A DNA stretch of 8,914 nucleotides from Gammaproteobacteria bacterium (GTDB taxonomy: Bacteria; Pseudomonadota; Gammaproteobacteria; Pseudomonadales; Pseudohongiellaceae), in NCBI GenBank assembly GCA_003556835.1, contig PWQG01000327.1, forward strand, positions 1-8,914, read 5' to 3'. Of this stretch, positions 1 through 6,887 are shown piece by piece. The notes below the pieces were generated by a model that saw nothing but the letters and a program-made list of their open reading frames with translations, had not been told where the DNA came from and ran no database searches. The translations under genes and the position numbers were made by a program. Each line of letters opens with the position of its first letter. Position 1 is the first letter of the stretch.

Positions 1-206
1 GGAATCAGCGCGTGGGCGTCCAGCCTGGTTTCCTGTCTGGCCTGGAAGCGGATATCAGCGTCTTCCCGGGGCAGGATGGCCAGTATCCGTCCGTCGCGGA
101 TGGCAAGGCTGTGATGTTCAAGCACCTCCGGGCCATCGTTCACCGGTATGATCCAGCGGGCGTGGATGAGGCTGTCGACGTCTTCCCGGGGCTGTTCAGT
201 GCTCAT
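1..206 (-). CDS. mtaD: TRZ/ATZ-family amidohydrolase, N-terminal part (MtaD-like deaminase)
   Basis: This gene reads on the minus strand from an ATG at 206-204 and runs off the left edge, leaving 68 complete codons. The protein begins MSTEQPREDV and continues with DSLIHARWIIPV and LAIRDGRILAILP. That is the N-terminal beta-sandwich of the TRZ/ATZ amidohydrolases, which act as 5-methylthioadenosine/S-adenosylhomocysteine deaminases. The window ends at about the point where the family has its PG.VN.H.H metal motif, so no catalytic residue is visible. Pseudomonas has a close homologue near gyrA, which supports the call. The gene is divergent from gyrA and has its own perfect TATAAT upstream. The ribosome site is weak (ACAGG, about six bases before the ATG). 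The exact substrate (methylthioadenosine, S-adenosylhomocysteine or another deaminated base) cannot be read from this fragment. Confidence 0.85.
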   Translation of the reverse strand, partial: MSTEQPREDVDSLIHARWIIPVNDGPEVLEHHSLAIRDGRILAILPREDADIRFQARQETRLDAHALI

Positions 207-251
207 GAGGGACCTGTCTGTGCTGTATTGGATGGAATGCTTGCGGCGCCG

Positions 252-280
252 ATTATAACGGAACTGGCCACAAATGCCTC
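252..280 (-). promoter_or_regulatory. Putative sigma-70 promoter of the mtaD-like gene
   Basis: Read on the minus strand, a perfect TATAAT lies at 257-252. The hexamer 17 bp upstream (280-275, GAGGCA) matches the -35 consensus at three of six positions. Transcription would start near 245, about 40 nt before the ATG at 206. This is pattern evidence only: the -10 is good and the -35 is weak. Confidence 0.5.
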
Positions 281-366
281 CCCGCCTTGATGTGGGGTGG
301 CGATGCGTGGCGACTTTCCCCCGCAAGCGCGGTTCCGGCGCCATATTGCAGTGCTTTGGCGTCAAT

Positions 367-395
367 TTCTGTGCTAAAATCAGCGGCTTTATAAT
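367..395 (+). promoter_or_regulatory. Putative sigma-70 promoter of gyrA
   Basis: A perfect TATAAT sits at 390-395. The -35 hexamer at 17 bp spacing (367-372, TTCTGT) is poor. A second -10-like TAAAAT lies just upstream at 375-380, also without a good -35. Initiation near 402 would give a leader of about 80 nt. A strong -10 with a weak -35 would suit a supercoiling-sensitive gyrA promoter, as known in E. coli, but that regulation is inferred and not visible here. Confidence 0.5.
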
Positions 396-436
396 AAGGA
401 ACGTCTGGGCTATTCCAGAGGTTCGATAAGGATAGA

Positions 437-460
437 TCGGTCGGTGCCGTGACGGACCGA
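437..460 (+). repeat. Inverted repeat (hairpin) in the gyrA leader
   Basis: TCGGTC at 437-442 pairs exactly with GACCGA at 455-460 around a 12-nt loop that can pair partly in alternative ways. It ends nine bases before the gyrA ribosome site AAGGA (469-473), which lies ten bases before the ATG. There is no following T run, so it is not an intrinsic terminator. It may only be a local mRNA structure in the 5' untranslated region. Confidence 0.35.
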
Positions 461-483
461 CTCCCGTTAAGGACCTGGTCTTT

Positions 484-3069
484 ATGTCAGAATCGTCGTC
501 AGAACCCAATAAGCAGGTGATGCCCGTATCGCTGGAAAGCGAGATGCGGGAATCCTACCTGGCCTATGCCATGAGTGTCATCGTGGGCAGGGCCCTGCCG
601 GATGTGCGTGACGGACTCAAACCCGTCCACCGGCGTGTGCTTTTTGCCATGAATGTGCTCAACAATGACTGGAACAAGCCTTACAAGAAATCGGCGCGTG
701 TGGTCGGTGATGTGATCGGTAAATACCATCCACACGGTGATTCGGCTGTCTATGACACCATCGTGCGCATGGCCCAGGACTTCTCCCTGCGGTATCCGCT
801 GGTTGACGGTCAGGGTAACTTCGGGTCCATCGACGGTGATGCGGCTGCGGCCATGCGTTATACCGAGATCCGCATGGCCAAGATCGCCCACGACCTGATG
901 GCCGATCTGGACAAGGAAACGGTCAATTTTTCCGACAACTATGACGGCACCGAAAGCATCCCGGATGTGTTCCCGACCCAGATTCCGAATCTGCTGGTCA
1001 ATGGATCCTCGGGGATCGCCGTGGGCATGGCGACCAATATCCCGCCGCATAACCTGAGCCAGGTGATTGATGGTTGCGTGGCGCTGCTGGATGACCAGGA
1101 CATCAGCATCGACGGGCTGATGGAGCACATCACCGGGCCGGACTTTCCCACCGCAGCCATCATCAATGGCCGGGCAGGGATCGTCGAGGCCTACCGCACC
1201 GGGCGCGGTCGCATCTACCTGCGCTCCCGTGCCGATATCGAGGAAGATCCCAAGACCGGCCGGCAGACCATCATTGTCACCGAGATTCCCTATCAGCTGA
1301 ACAAGGCGCGCCTGATCGAGCGTATTGCCGAACTGGTCAAGGAGAAAAAGCTCGAGGGCATTTCCGAGCTGCGTGATGAATCCGACAAGGATGGCCTGCG
1401 CATTGTCATTGAACTGCGCCGCGGCGAAGTGGGCGAGGTGGTACTGAACAATCTGTATGCCCAGACCCAGATGCAGTCGGTGTTTGGCATCAATATGGTG
1501 GCCCTGGTCGATGGCCAGCCGCGCCTGCTGAACCTGAAGGAAATTCTGGAGTGTTTCCTGCGGCACCGCCGGGAAGTGGTGACACGACGCACCATTTACC
1601 TGTTGAAGAAGGCTCGTGAGAAAGGTCATATCCTGGAAGGCCTGGCCGTGGCCCTGGCCAACATCGATGCGGTGATCGAGCTGATCAAGGCGTCGCCGAC
1701 CTCTGCCGAGGCGAAAGAGAAACTGCTGGCACGTTCCTGGAAATCGGAAAGTGTGCTGGCCATGCTGGGCGAGACCGGCGCCGATGCCTGTCGCCCGGAA
1801 GACCTGGACGAGCAGTACGGCCTGAAAGGCAGTGACTACCGGCTCTCGCCGGCCCAGGCGCAGGCGATCCTGGATCTGCGTCTGCACCGTCTTACCGGGC
1901 TGGAACATGAAAAGCTGATCAATGACTACAAGGAACTTCTGCTGCAGATTGCCGATTACCTGGACATCCTGGGCAGCGAGGAGCGTCTGTTCCAGGTCAT
2001 CCGTGATGAGCTGCAGCAGGTCCGTGATAATTACGGGGATGAGCGGCGTACCGAGATTGTTGGTTCCCAGCTTGACCTGAACATGGAAGACCTGATCACC
2101 ATGGAAGAACGGGTGGTCACCATCTCGCGTGGTGGTTATGCCAAGTCCCAGCCCTTGTCCGACTACCGGGCCCAGCGTCGCGGAGGCACCGGCAAGGCGG
2201 CTGCCACGGTCAAGGACGAAGATGCCGTGCAACATCTGATGGTGGCCAACAGCCACGATACCCTGCTGTGCTTCAGCAGTGCGGGCAAGGTCTACTGGCT
2301 GCGGGTGTTCAACATACCGCTGGCCGCCCGCACCTCGCGCGGCAAACCCATCGTCAACATCCTGCCATTGGAAGAGGGCGAGTGGATCACCAGCCTGCTG
2401 CCCATCCAGGAATACACGGAAGGGTATTTTGTTGTCATGGCCACGGCCGATGGCACGGTCAAGAAGACACCACTGACGAACTTCTCGCGACCGCGCAGCG
2501 TCGGTCTGCGCGCGATCGAACTCGAAGAAAATGACCGCCTGATCGGTACTGCGCTGACTGATGGTGAGCAGGAAGTGATGCTGTTCAGCAGCAGCGGCAA
2601 GGTGGTGCGCTTCCGTGAAGCCGATGTCCGGCCCATGGGGCGTACGGCACGGGGTGTGCGGGGCATCAAGCTGGCCGAGGGCCAGGAGATGATTTCCCTG
2701 ATCATTCCGCGTCAGGACTGCCAGGTGCTGACCGTGAGCAAGAACGGTTATGGCAAGCGCACGGAGATCGGTGAGTTCCCGGTCTATCGCCGCGGTGGCC
2801 AGGGTGTGATCGGCATGCAGACCAGTGAGCGCAATGGCGATCTGGTCGGTGCGGTGCAGGTGGTCGACGGCGACGAGATCATGCTGATCTCGGATCGTGG
2901 CACCCTGGTACGTACCCGGGTTGACGAGGTGTCGGTGTTGAGCCGAAACACCCAGGGCGTGCGCCTGATCCGCCTCAAACAGGACGAATCCCTGGTGGGA
3001 CTGGCCGAAGTGACCGAACCCGATGATGACGAGGACGAAGCGGCCACTGACGGAGAGACGGATGCCTGA
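484..3069 (+). CDS. gyrA: DNA gyrase subunit A
   Basis: This is the breakage-reunion subunit of DNA gyrase. With GyrB it introduces negative supercoils using ATP. At 861 residues it is close to the E. coli length of 875. The N-terminal domain carries VIVGRALPDVRDGLKPVHRR (32-51) and the quinolone region around YHPHGDSAVYD, with Ser87 and Asp91 matching the wild-type E. coli Ser83 and Asp87. The catalytic tyrosine is Tyr126 in AAMRYTEIR. The GyrA box is QRRGGTG (564-570), which marks this as GyrA rather than ParC, although Thr stands where E. coli has Lys. The C-terminal pinwheel repeats follow (FSSAGKVYWL, MLFSSSGKVVRF, LISDRGTLVRTR), then an acidic tail of about 20 residues. The start is supported by AAGGA at 469-473. 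The stop overlaps the pheA start. No intein or frameshift is present. Confidence 0.99.
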   Translation: MSESSSEPNKQVMPVSLESEMRESYLAYAMSVIVGRALPDVRDGLKPVHRRVLFAMNVLNNDWNKPYKKSARVVGDVIGKYHPHGDSAVYDTIVRMAQDFSLRYPLVDGQGNFGSIDGDAAAAMRYTEIRMAKIAHDLMADLDKETVNFSDNYDGTESIPDVFPTQIPNLLVNGSSGIAVGMATNIPPHNLSQVIDGCVALLDDQDISIDGLMEHITGPDFPTAAIINGRAGIVEAYRTGRGRIYLRSRADIEEDPKTGRQTIIVTEIPYQLNKARLIERIAELVKEKKLEGISELRDESDKDGLRIVIELRRGEVGEVVLNNLYAQTQMQSVFGINMVALVDGQPRLLNLKEILECFLRHRREVVTRRTIYLLKKAREKGHILEGLAVALANIDAVIELIKASPTSAEAKEKLLARSWKSESVLAMLGETGADACRPEDLDEQYGLKGSDYRLSPAQAQAILDLRLHRLTGLEHEKLINDYKELLLQIADYLDILGSEERLFQVIRDELQQVRDNYGDERRTEIVGSQLDLNMEDLITMEERVVTISRGGYAKSQPLSDYRAQRRGGTGKAAATVKDEDAVQHLMVANSHDTLLCFSSAGKVYWLRVFNIPLAARTSRGKPIVNILPLEEGEWITSLLPIQEYTEGYFVVMATADGTVKKTPLTNFSRPRSVGLRAIELEENDRLIGTALTDGEQEVMLFSSSGKVVRFREADVRPMGRTARGVRGIKLAEGQEMISLIIPRQDCQVLTVSKNGYGKRTEIGEFPVYRRGGQGVIGMQTSERNGDLVGAVQVVDGDEIMLISDRGTLVRTRVDEVSVLSRNTQGVRLIRLKQDESLVGLAEVTEPDDDEDEAATDGETDA
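3052..3055 (+). promoter_or_regulatory. Ribosome binding site for pheA inside the gyrA 3' end
   Basis: GGAG lies six bases before the ATG at 3062, within the last codons of gyrA. It decides between this start and in-frame ATGs at 3023 and 3026, which would add 13 or 12 residues unlike the family. The chosen start places the dehydratase core VAYLGPEGTF at residue 8. Confidence 0.75.
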
Positions 3070-3901
3070 GGCAGTGGGCAGGGTCGCCTACCTTGGTCCT
3101 GAAGGCACCTTCTCGCAACAGGCCACTGCGCTGCATTTTGGTGACAGCGTCCGGGCGGAGCCGGTGGCGAGTATTGATGACGTGTTCCTCGAAGTCGAGG
3201 CGGGTCGCATCAATCAGGGCGTGGTGCCGGTGGAAAATTCCACGGAAGGCGCCGTCACCGTCACCCAGGAATGTCTGATAGACACGTCGCTTTATATAGT
3301 GGCAGAGATCTATGTGCCCATCGTGCATTGTTTTCTGCTGGCCCAAGCTGCACAGGAGCAGGGGGTCCGCCAGGTCGTCTCGCATCGTCAGTCGCTGGCG
3401 CAGTGCCGCCAATGGTTGCGGGAACATTTTCCCGGCGTCGCGCAGCATGCGGTGAGTAGCAATGCCGAAGCCGCGCGACTGGCAGCCGAAGATCCGGGCA
3501 CCGGAGCCATTGCCGGCGAACTGGCAGCCCGGCAGTATGGCCTGCGCATCGTGCATGAAGGCATACAGGATCGCAGCAACAACACCACCCGCTTTCTGGT
3601 GCTCTCGCGGGAGACGGTGCCGCCCAGCGGTCACGACAAATCCTCCATCCTGGTCTACACGGAAAACCGGCCCGGCTCATTGTTGCGGGTGCTGGAGCCT
3701 TTTGACCGACACCAGGTGAGTCTGACCCGGATCGAGACACGTCCGGCCCGGGACGGCATCTGGGATTATGTGTTTTTCATCGACTTCGAGGGTCATCGCG
3801 AGGATCCTGCAGTGAAGCAGGTTTTCTCTGAATTGGCCGAATGCACGGTACAGATCAAGTGGCTGGGCTCCTATCCCATGGTGCTGGAGTCGCAGGCCTG
3901 A
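3062..3901 (+). CDS. pheA: Prephenate dehydratase without chorismate mutase domain
   Basis: The enzyme converts prephenate to phenylpyruvate in phenylalanine synthesis. The 279 residues hold a dehydratase domain (about 8-185) and a C-terminal ACT domain (about 194-270). Visible motifs are VAYLGPEGTF (8-17), VPVENSTEGAV (55-65), SLAQC (111-115) and the catalytic NNTTRF (173-178). In the ACT domain, RPGSLLRVL (203-211) and IETRP (224-228) match the GAL.L and ESRP motifs that bind phenylalanine, so feedback inhibition is probably kept. The protein closely follows the C-terminal part of Pseudomonas-type PheA, but the chorismate mutase domain of roughly 90-100 residues that normally precedes it is absent. 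Nothing like it lies in any frame, since that stretch is gyrA. Prephenate must therefore come from a chorismate mutase encoded elsewhere. The ATG overlaps the gyrA stop by 8 nt, which suggests coupled translation. Confidence 0.95.
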   Translation: MPEAVGRVAYLGPEGTFSQQATALHFGDSVRAEPVASIDDVFLEVEAGRINQGVVPVENSTEGAVTVTQECLIDTSLYIVAEIYVPIVHCFLLAQAAQEQGVRQVVSHRQSLAQCRQWLREHFPGVAQHAVSSNAEAARLAAEDPGTGAIAGELAARQYGLRIVHEGIQDRSNNTTRFLVLSRETVPPSGHDKSSILVYTENRPGSLLRVLEPFDRHQVSLTRIETRPARDGIWDYVFFIDFEGHREDPAVKQVFSELAECTVQIKWLGSYPMVLESQA

Positions 3902-3913
3902 AACGGCGCAAAC

Positions 3914-3919
3914 AGGGAG
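3914..3919 (+). promoter_or_regulatory. Ribosome binding site supporting the GTG start of tyrA-aroA
   Basis: AGGGAG lies ten bases before the GTG at 3930, in the 28-nt gap after the pheA stop. No ATG is usable at this point, and the Rossmann strand begins only seven codons later (TLLIVGLGLIGGS). The GTG start is therefore well supported. Confidence 0.7.
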
Positions 3920-3929
3920 TTGGATCCGC

Positions 3930-6197
3930 GTGAAACTGGAAAACAGTACACTGCTGATTGTCGGTCTGGGCCTGATCGGTGGTTCGGTGGCACGTGCCGC
4001 GCGCGCAGCGGGGCTGTGCCGGCGCATCCTGGCCTGTGGCCGGGACCGGGCGCCACTGCAACAGGCGCTTGAGGATGGCGTCATCGATGAGTTCAGCACG
4101 GACCTGCCGGCATTGGCGCGTCAGGCGGACCTGATTCTGGTGGCTGTGCCCACCTTGACCGTGGCTGCGGTACTGGCGGAAATGGCAGCGGAATTACGGC
4201 CCGGTGCGGTCATTACCGATGCGGCCAGCGTAAAGGGTCGCGTGGTCGAGGATGCCCTGCACAGCCTGCCCGACGGCGCGCGCCGCTTTGTACCCGGACA
4301 CCCCATTGCCGGCTCGGAACAGAGTGGCTACCCGGCATCACGCGTCGATCTCTTTGTTGGCCGCAAGGTCATCCTCACACCCGGTGATGACACCGATCCG
4401 GACGCCGTGCAGCTGGTGACCCGCTTGTGGCATGCCATTGGCGCCGATGTGCATGGCATGTCGGTGGCCCGCCATGATGCCGTGCTGGCCGCAACCAGCC
4501 ATCTACCCCATTTGCTGGCCTACTCCCTGGTCAATGCCCTGATGCGTGTCGACGAGAGTGGCGAACACCGCCAGGGTCACGAGCAGCGCCAGCAGATCCT
4601 GGATTACGCTGCCGGTGGTTTTGCCGGATTCTCTCGGATCGCCTCCAGTGATCCACATATGTGGCGCGACATTTTCCTCAGCAATGGGCCGGCCACCATC
4701 GAGGTGCTGGACCAGTTCATGGACGAGCTGCAACAGATGCGCAGTCTGCTGGAGCAGGGCGATGGTGTTGCCATGGAGTCTGCGTTCCGGCGGGCCAAGC
4801 TCACCCGGGACCGTTTCATGGACCGCTTTTCCGCCGCCACGTCCGCAACCCGCCTGCCATCCATGAACAGCGGGTCGCGGGTGGATTTTCTGGCCGAAGC
4901 CGGCGGGCCACTGACCGGCGAGATCCGGGTGCCGGGTGACAAGTCCATTTCCCACCGGGCGATCATGCTGGCCGCGATTGCCGAAGGAGTGACCGAAATC
5001 AGTGGTTTCCTGGAAGGTGAGGATGCGCTGCATACCCTGCAGGCCCTGCGTGACCTGGGTGTCGCCATCTGTGGTCCGGAATGCGGCCGGGTCCGTGTCT
5101 ATGGGGTCGGTATGCATGGATTGCAGGCGCCCCGAGGCCCGTTGTATCTGGGGAATTCGGGCACCGCCATGCGTCTGTTGGCCGGCCTGCTGTCGGCACA
5201 GGAATTCGCCGTGGAATTGTGCGGGGATGAGTCCCTGTCGCGCAGGCCCATGGATCGCGTGGCCCAGCCGCTGCGTGCGATGGGCGCGGATATCAGCACG
5301 GCGGCCGATGGACGCCCACCCCTGAGCATCCGGGGTGGACATTTGCAGGGCATTACACACGAGATGGAAGTGCCCAGTGCCCAGGTGAAGTCAGCCCTGC
5401 TGTTGGCCGGACTGTATGCCGAGGGGGAAACCCGGGTGCATGCCGACCTGCCCAGTCGTGATCACACCGAACGTATGCTGGAGGCATTCGCGGTCCGGGT
5501 CGGGCGCAGTGAGGATGGCAGTGATGTCCGGCTGGCAGGAGGGCAGAAGCTTCAGGCCACGCGGATCGACGTGCCGGCCGATATTTCCTCGGCCGCTTTT
5601 TTCCTGGTTGCCGCGTCCATTGTGCCCGGCTCGAACCTGTTGCTGCGCCATGTCGGCATCAATCCCACCCGTACCGGCATCATCACGCTTCTGCGGGAGA
5701 TGGGGGCCGACCTTGAAATCCTGAACACCCGGCGTGTGGGCGGTGAGCCCGTGGCGGATATCCGGGTGCGCCATGCCGTTTTGCGAGGCATAGAAGTTCC
5801 TGCGGCATTGGTGCCCCTGGCCATCGACGAATTCCCGGTGTTCTTTGTGGCGGCCGCTTGCGCAGAAGGTGAGACGGTGCTGCGCAACGCGGCTGAATTG
5901 CGGGTCAAGGAGAGTGATCGCATCGGGGTCATGGCCGAGGGACTGCAGGCCCTCGGTGTGGATGCGGAAAGCCTGGCCGACGGCATGCGGATCCGGGGTG
6001 GCTCCATCGGTGGCGGCGAAATTGACAGTGCCGGCGATCACCGCGTGGCCATGGCGTTTGCGGTGGCTGCGTTGCGGGCATCGGGGCCGCTGCGTATCCG
6101 TGATTGCGCCAATGTCGCCACGTCTTTTCCCGGCTTTCTTGAGCTGGCCAATGCCGCGGGCTTGCGTCTGCGGGCAGAACAGGAGCAGATTGCATGA
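3930..6197 (+). CDS. tyrA-aroA: TyrA-AroA fusion: prephenate dehydrogenase and EPSP synthase
   Basis: This 755-residue bifunctional protein joins two aromatic enzymes. Residues 1 to about 300 are prephenate/arogenate dehydrogenase (tyrosine branch). They show the dinucleotide motif GLGLIGGS (12-19), GHPIAGSEQSG (123-133) with the active-site histidine, and TSHLPHLLA (189-197). After a linker (about 300-325) comes 3-phosphoshikimate 1-carboxyvinyltransferase, which makes EPSP in the common pathway. Its motifs are GDKSISHR (336-343), LGNSGTAMR (407-415), RRPMDR (438-443), SAQVK (483-487), RDHTE (510-514), INPTR (577-581), IDEFP (632-636), RVKESDR (658-664) and GDHR (702-705). SAQVK, RDHTE and NPTR fit the class II signature. 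The fusion is known in Pseudomonas and relatives, so it is native rather than an assembly error. Gly37-Arg38 replaces the usual acidic residue at the end of the second beta strand, hinting at NADP use. The gene starts 28 bp after pheA and overlaps cmk by 4 nt. Confidence 0.97.
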   Translation: MKLENSTLLIVGLGLIGGSVARAARAAGLCRRILACGRDRAPLQQALEDGVIDEFSTDLPALARQADLILVAVPTLTVAAVLAEMAAELRPGAVITDAASVKGRVVEDALHSLPDGARRFVPGHPIAGSEQSGYPASRVDLFVGRKVILTPGDDTDPDAVQLVTRLWHAIGADVHGMSVARHDAVLAATSHLPHLLAYSLVNALMRVDESGEHRQGHEQRQQILDYAAGGFAGFSRIASSDPHMWRDIFLSNGPATIEVLDQFMDELQQMRSLLEQGDGVAMESAFRRAKLTRDRFMDRFSAATSATRLPSMNSGSRVDFLAEAGGPLTGEIRVPGDKSISHRAIMLAAIAEGVTEISGFLEGEDALHTLQALRDLGVAICGPECGRVRVYGVGMHGLQAPRGPLYLGNSGTAMRLLAGLLSAQEFAVELCGDESLSRRPMDRVAQPLRAMGADISTAADGRPPLSIRGGHLQGITHEMEVPSAQVKSALLLAGLYAEGETRVHADLPSRDHTERMLEAFAVRVGRSEDGSDVRLAGGQKLQATRIDVPADISSAAFFLVAASIVPGSNLLLRHVGINPTRTGIITLLREMGADLEILNTRRVGGEPVADIRVRHAVLRGIEVPAALVPLAIDEFPVFFVAAACAEGETVLRNAAELRVKESDRIGVMAEGLQALGVDAESLADGMRIRGGSIGGGEIDSAGDHRVAMAFAVAALRASGPLRIRDCANVATSFPGFLELANAAGLRLRAEQEQIA

Positions 6198-6847
6198 ACG
6201 TACCGGTATTCACCATCGATGGTCCCGGCGGAGCGGGCAAGGGCACGGTGAGTGGCCTGCTGGCGCGGGAGCTGGGGTGGCACTACCTGGATAGCGGCGC
6301 GCTGTACCGGCTGTTGGCATTGGTGGCACTGCGCCGCGGTGTTGCCGTGGACGACGAGGAGGCACTGGTTTCCCTGGCCGGGGCCATGGATATTGAGTTC
6401 GAGCCCGAAGGTGTCATACGACTCGATGGTGAGGATGTGTCCAGCGCCATCCGGCAGGAAGAGGTGGGCAATGCCGCCTCGCATGTGGCGGCCAGTGATG
6501 CCGTACGGCAGGCCCTTCTGCAGAAACAGCGCGACTTCCGGCGTGCCCCGGGTCTGGTCGCTGACGGTCGTGATATGGGTACCGTGGTCTTCCCGGATGC
6601 CGGGAACAAGGTCTTTCTCACCGCCAGCGCGGAAGAGCGTGCCCGGCGGCGATATAAGCAGTTGATGGACAAGGGTATTGATGTTAACCTTGCCGACCTT
6701 CTGACCGATATTCGTGAACGGGACGAGCGCGATAGCAATCGGGCCGTTTCACCATTGCGTCCGGCTGCGGACGCCGTTCAGATTGATACCACATCGCTGA
6801 GTATAGATCAGGTAGTGCAGAAACTGCTGGATCTGTTGCATCGATAA
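6194..6847 (+). CDS. cmk: Cytidylate kinase
   Basis: This enzyme phosphorylates CMP and dCMP to the diphosphates with ATP, feeding pyrimidine salvage and DNA precursor supply in the cytoplasm. The 217 residues are near the normal bacterial length of about 225. Visible motifs are the P-loop GPGGAGKGT (10-18), the CMP-binding LDSGALYR (32-39), DGRDMGTVVFPDA (124-136), the arginine-rich lid RARRRYKQL (149-157) and RDERDSNRAVSPLRPA (176-191), which is typical of Cmk. The start codon overlaps the aroA stop (ATGA), and AGGAG at 6181-6185 lies eight bases upstream, which indicates coupling to the fusion gene. Placement between aroA and rpsA is conserved in gammaproteobacteria. No odd features are seen. 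Confidence 0.98.
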   Translation: MNVPVFTIDGPGGAGKGTVSGLLARELGWHYLDSGALYRLLALVALRRGVAVDDEEALVSLAGAMDIEFEPEGVIRLDGEDVSSAIRQEEVGNAASHVAASDAVRQALLQKQRDFRRAPGLVADGRDMGTVVFPDAGNKVFLTASAEERARRRYKQLMDKGIDVNLADLLTDIRERDERDSNRAVSPLRPAADAVQIDTTSLSIDQVVQKLLDLLHR

Positions 6848-6887
6848 TCCCTGCTGATCGACTCCGGTTACTGTCATCAGCAGGATT
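6846..6887 (+). repeat. Long imperfect hairpin at the cmk stop codon
   Basis: AATCCCTGCTGAT (6846-6858) pairs with ATCAGCAGGATT (6876-6887). This gives 12 base pairs with one bulged C and a 17-nt loop. The left arm begins within the cmk TAA. The right arm is followed by GAAACCC rather than a T run, so it is not a canonical intrinsic terminator. It could stabilise the 3' end of the upstream mRNA, mark a processing site or lessen read-through into rpsA. Confidence 0.5.

Noticed and set aside
12..290. 92-codon plus-strand open frame at the left edge
   Set aside because: It overlaps the minus-strand MtaD-like gene, which has clear family motifs, and it runs across that gene's promoter.
721..800. 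Quinolone-resistance change in GyrA
   Set aside because: Ser87 and Asp91 are the wild-type residues matching E. coli 83 and 87.
499..2256. Open frame of 585 codons on the minus strand opposite gyrA
   Set aside because: It lies wholly inside gyrA, resembles no family I know and has the composition expected from the antisense of a GC-rich codon-biased gene.
3023..3061. Upstream in-frame ATGs that would extend PheA by up to 13 residues
   Set aside because: The added residues do not resemble the family, while GGAG is well placed for the ATG at 3062.
2975..3634. 219-codon minus-strand open frame across the gyrA-pheA junction
   Set aside because: Both sense genes are unmistakable, and the antisense product shows no recognisable domain.
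3930..6197. TyrA-AroA joining as a sequencing frameshift or assembly artefact
   Set aside because: The frame is open throughout, with a plausible linker, and the same fusion is established in Pseudomonas and relatives.
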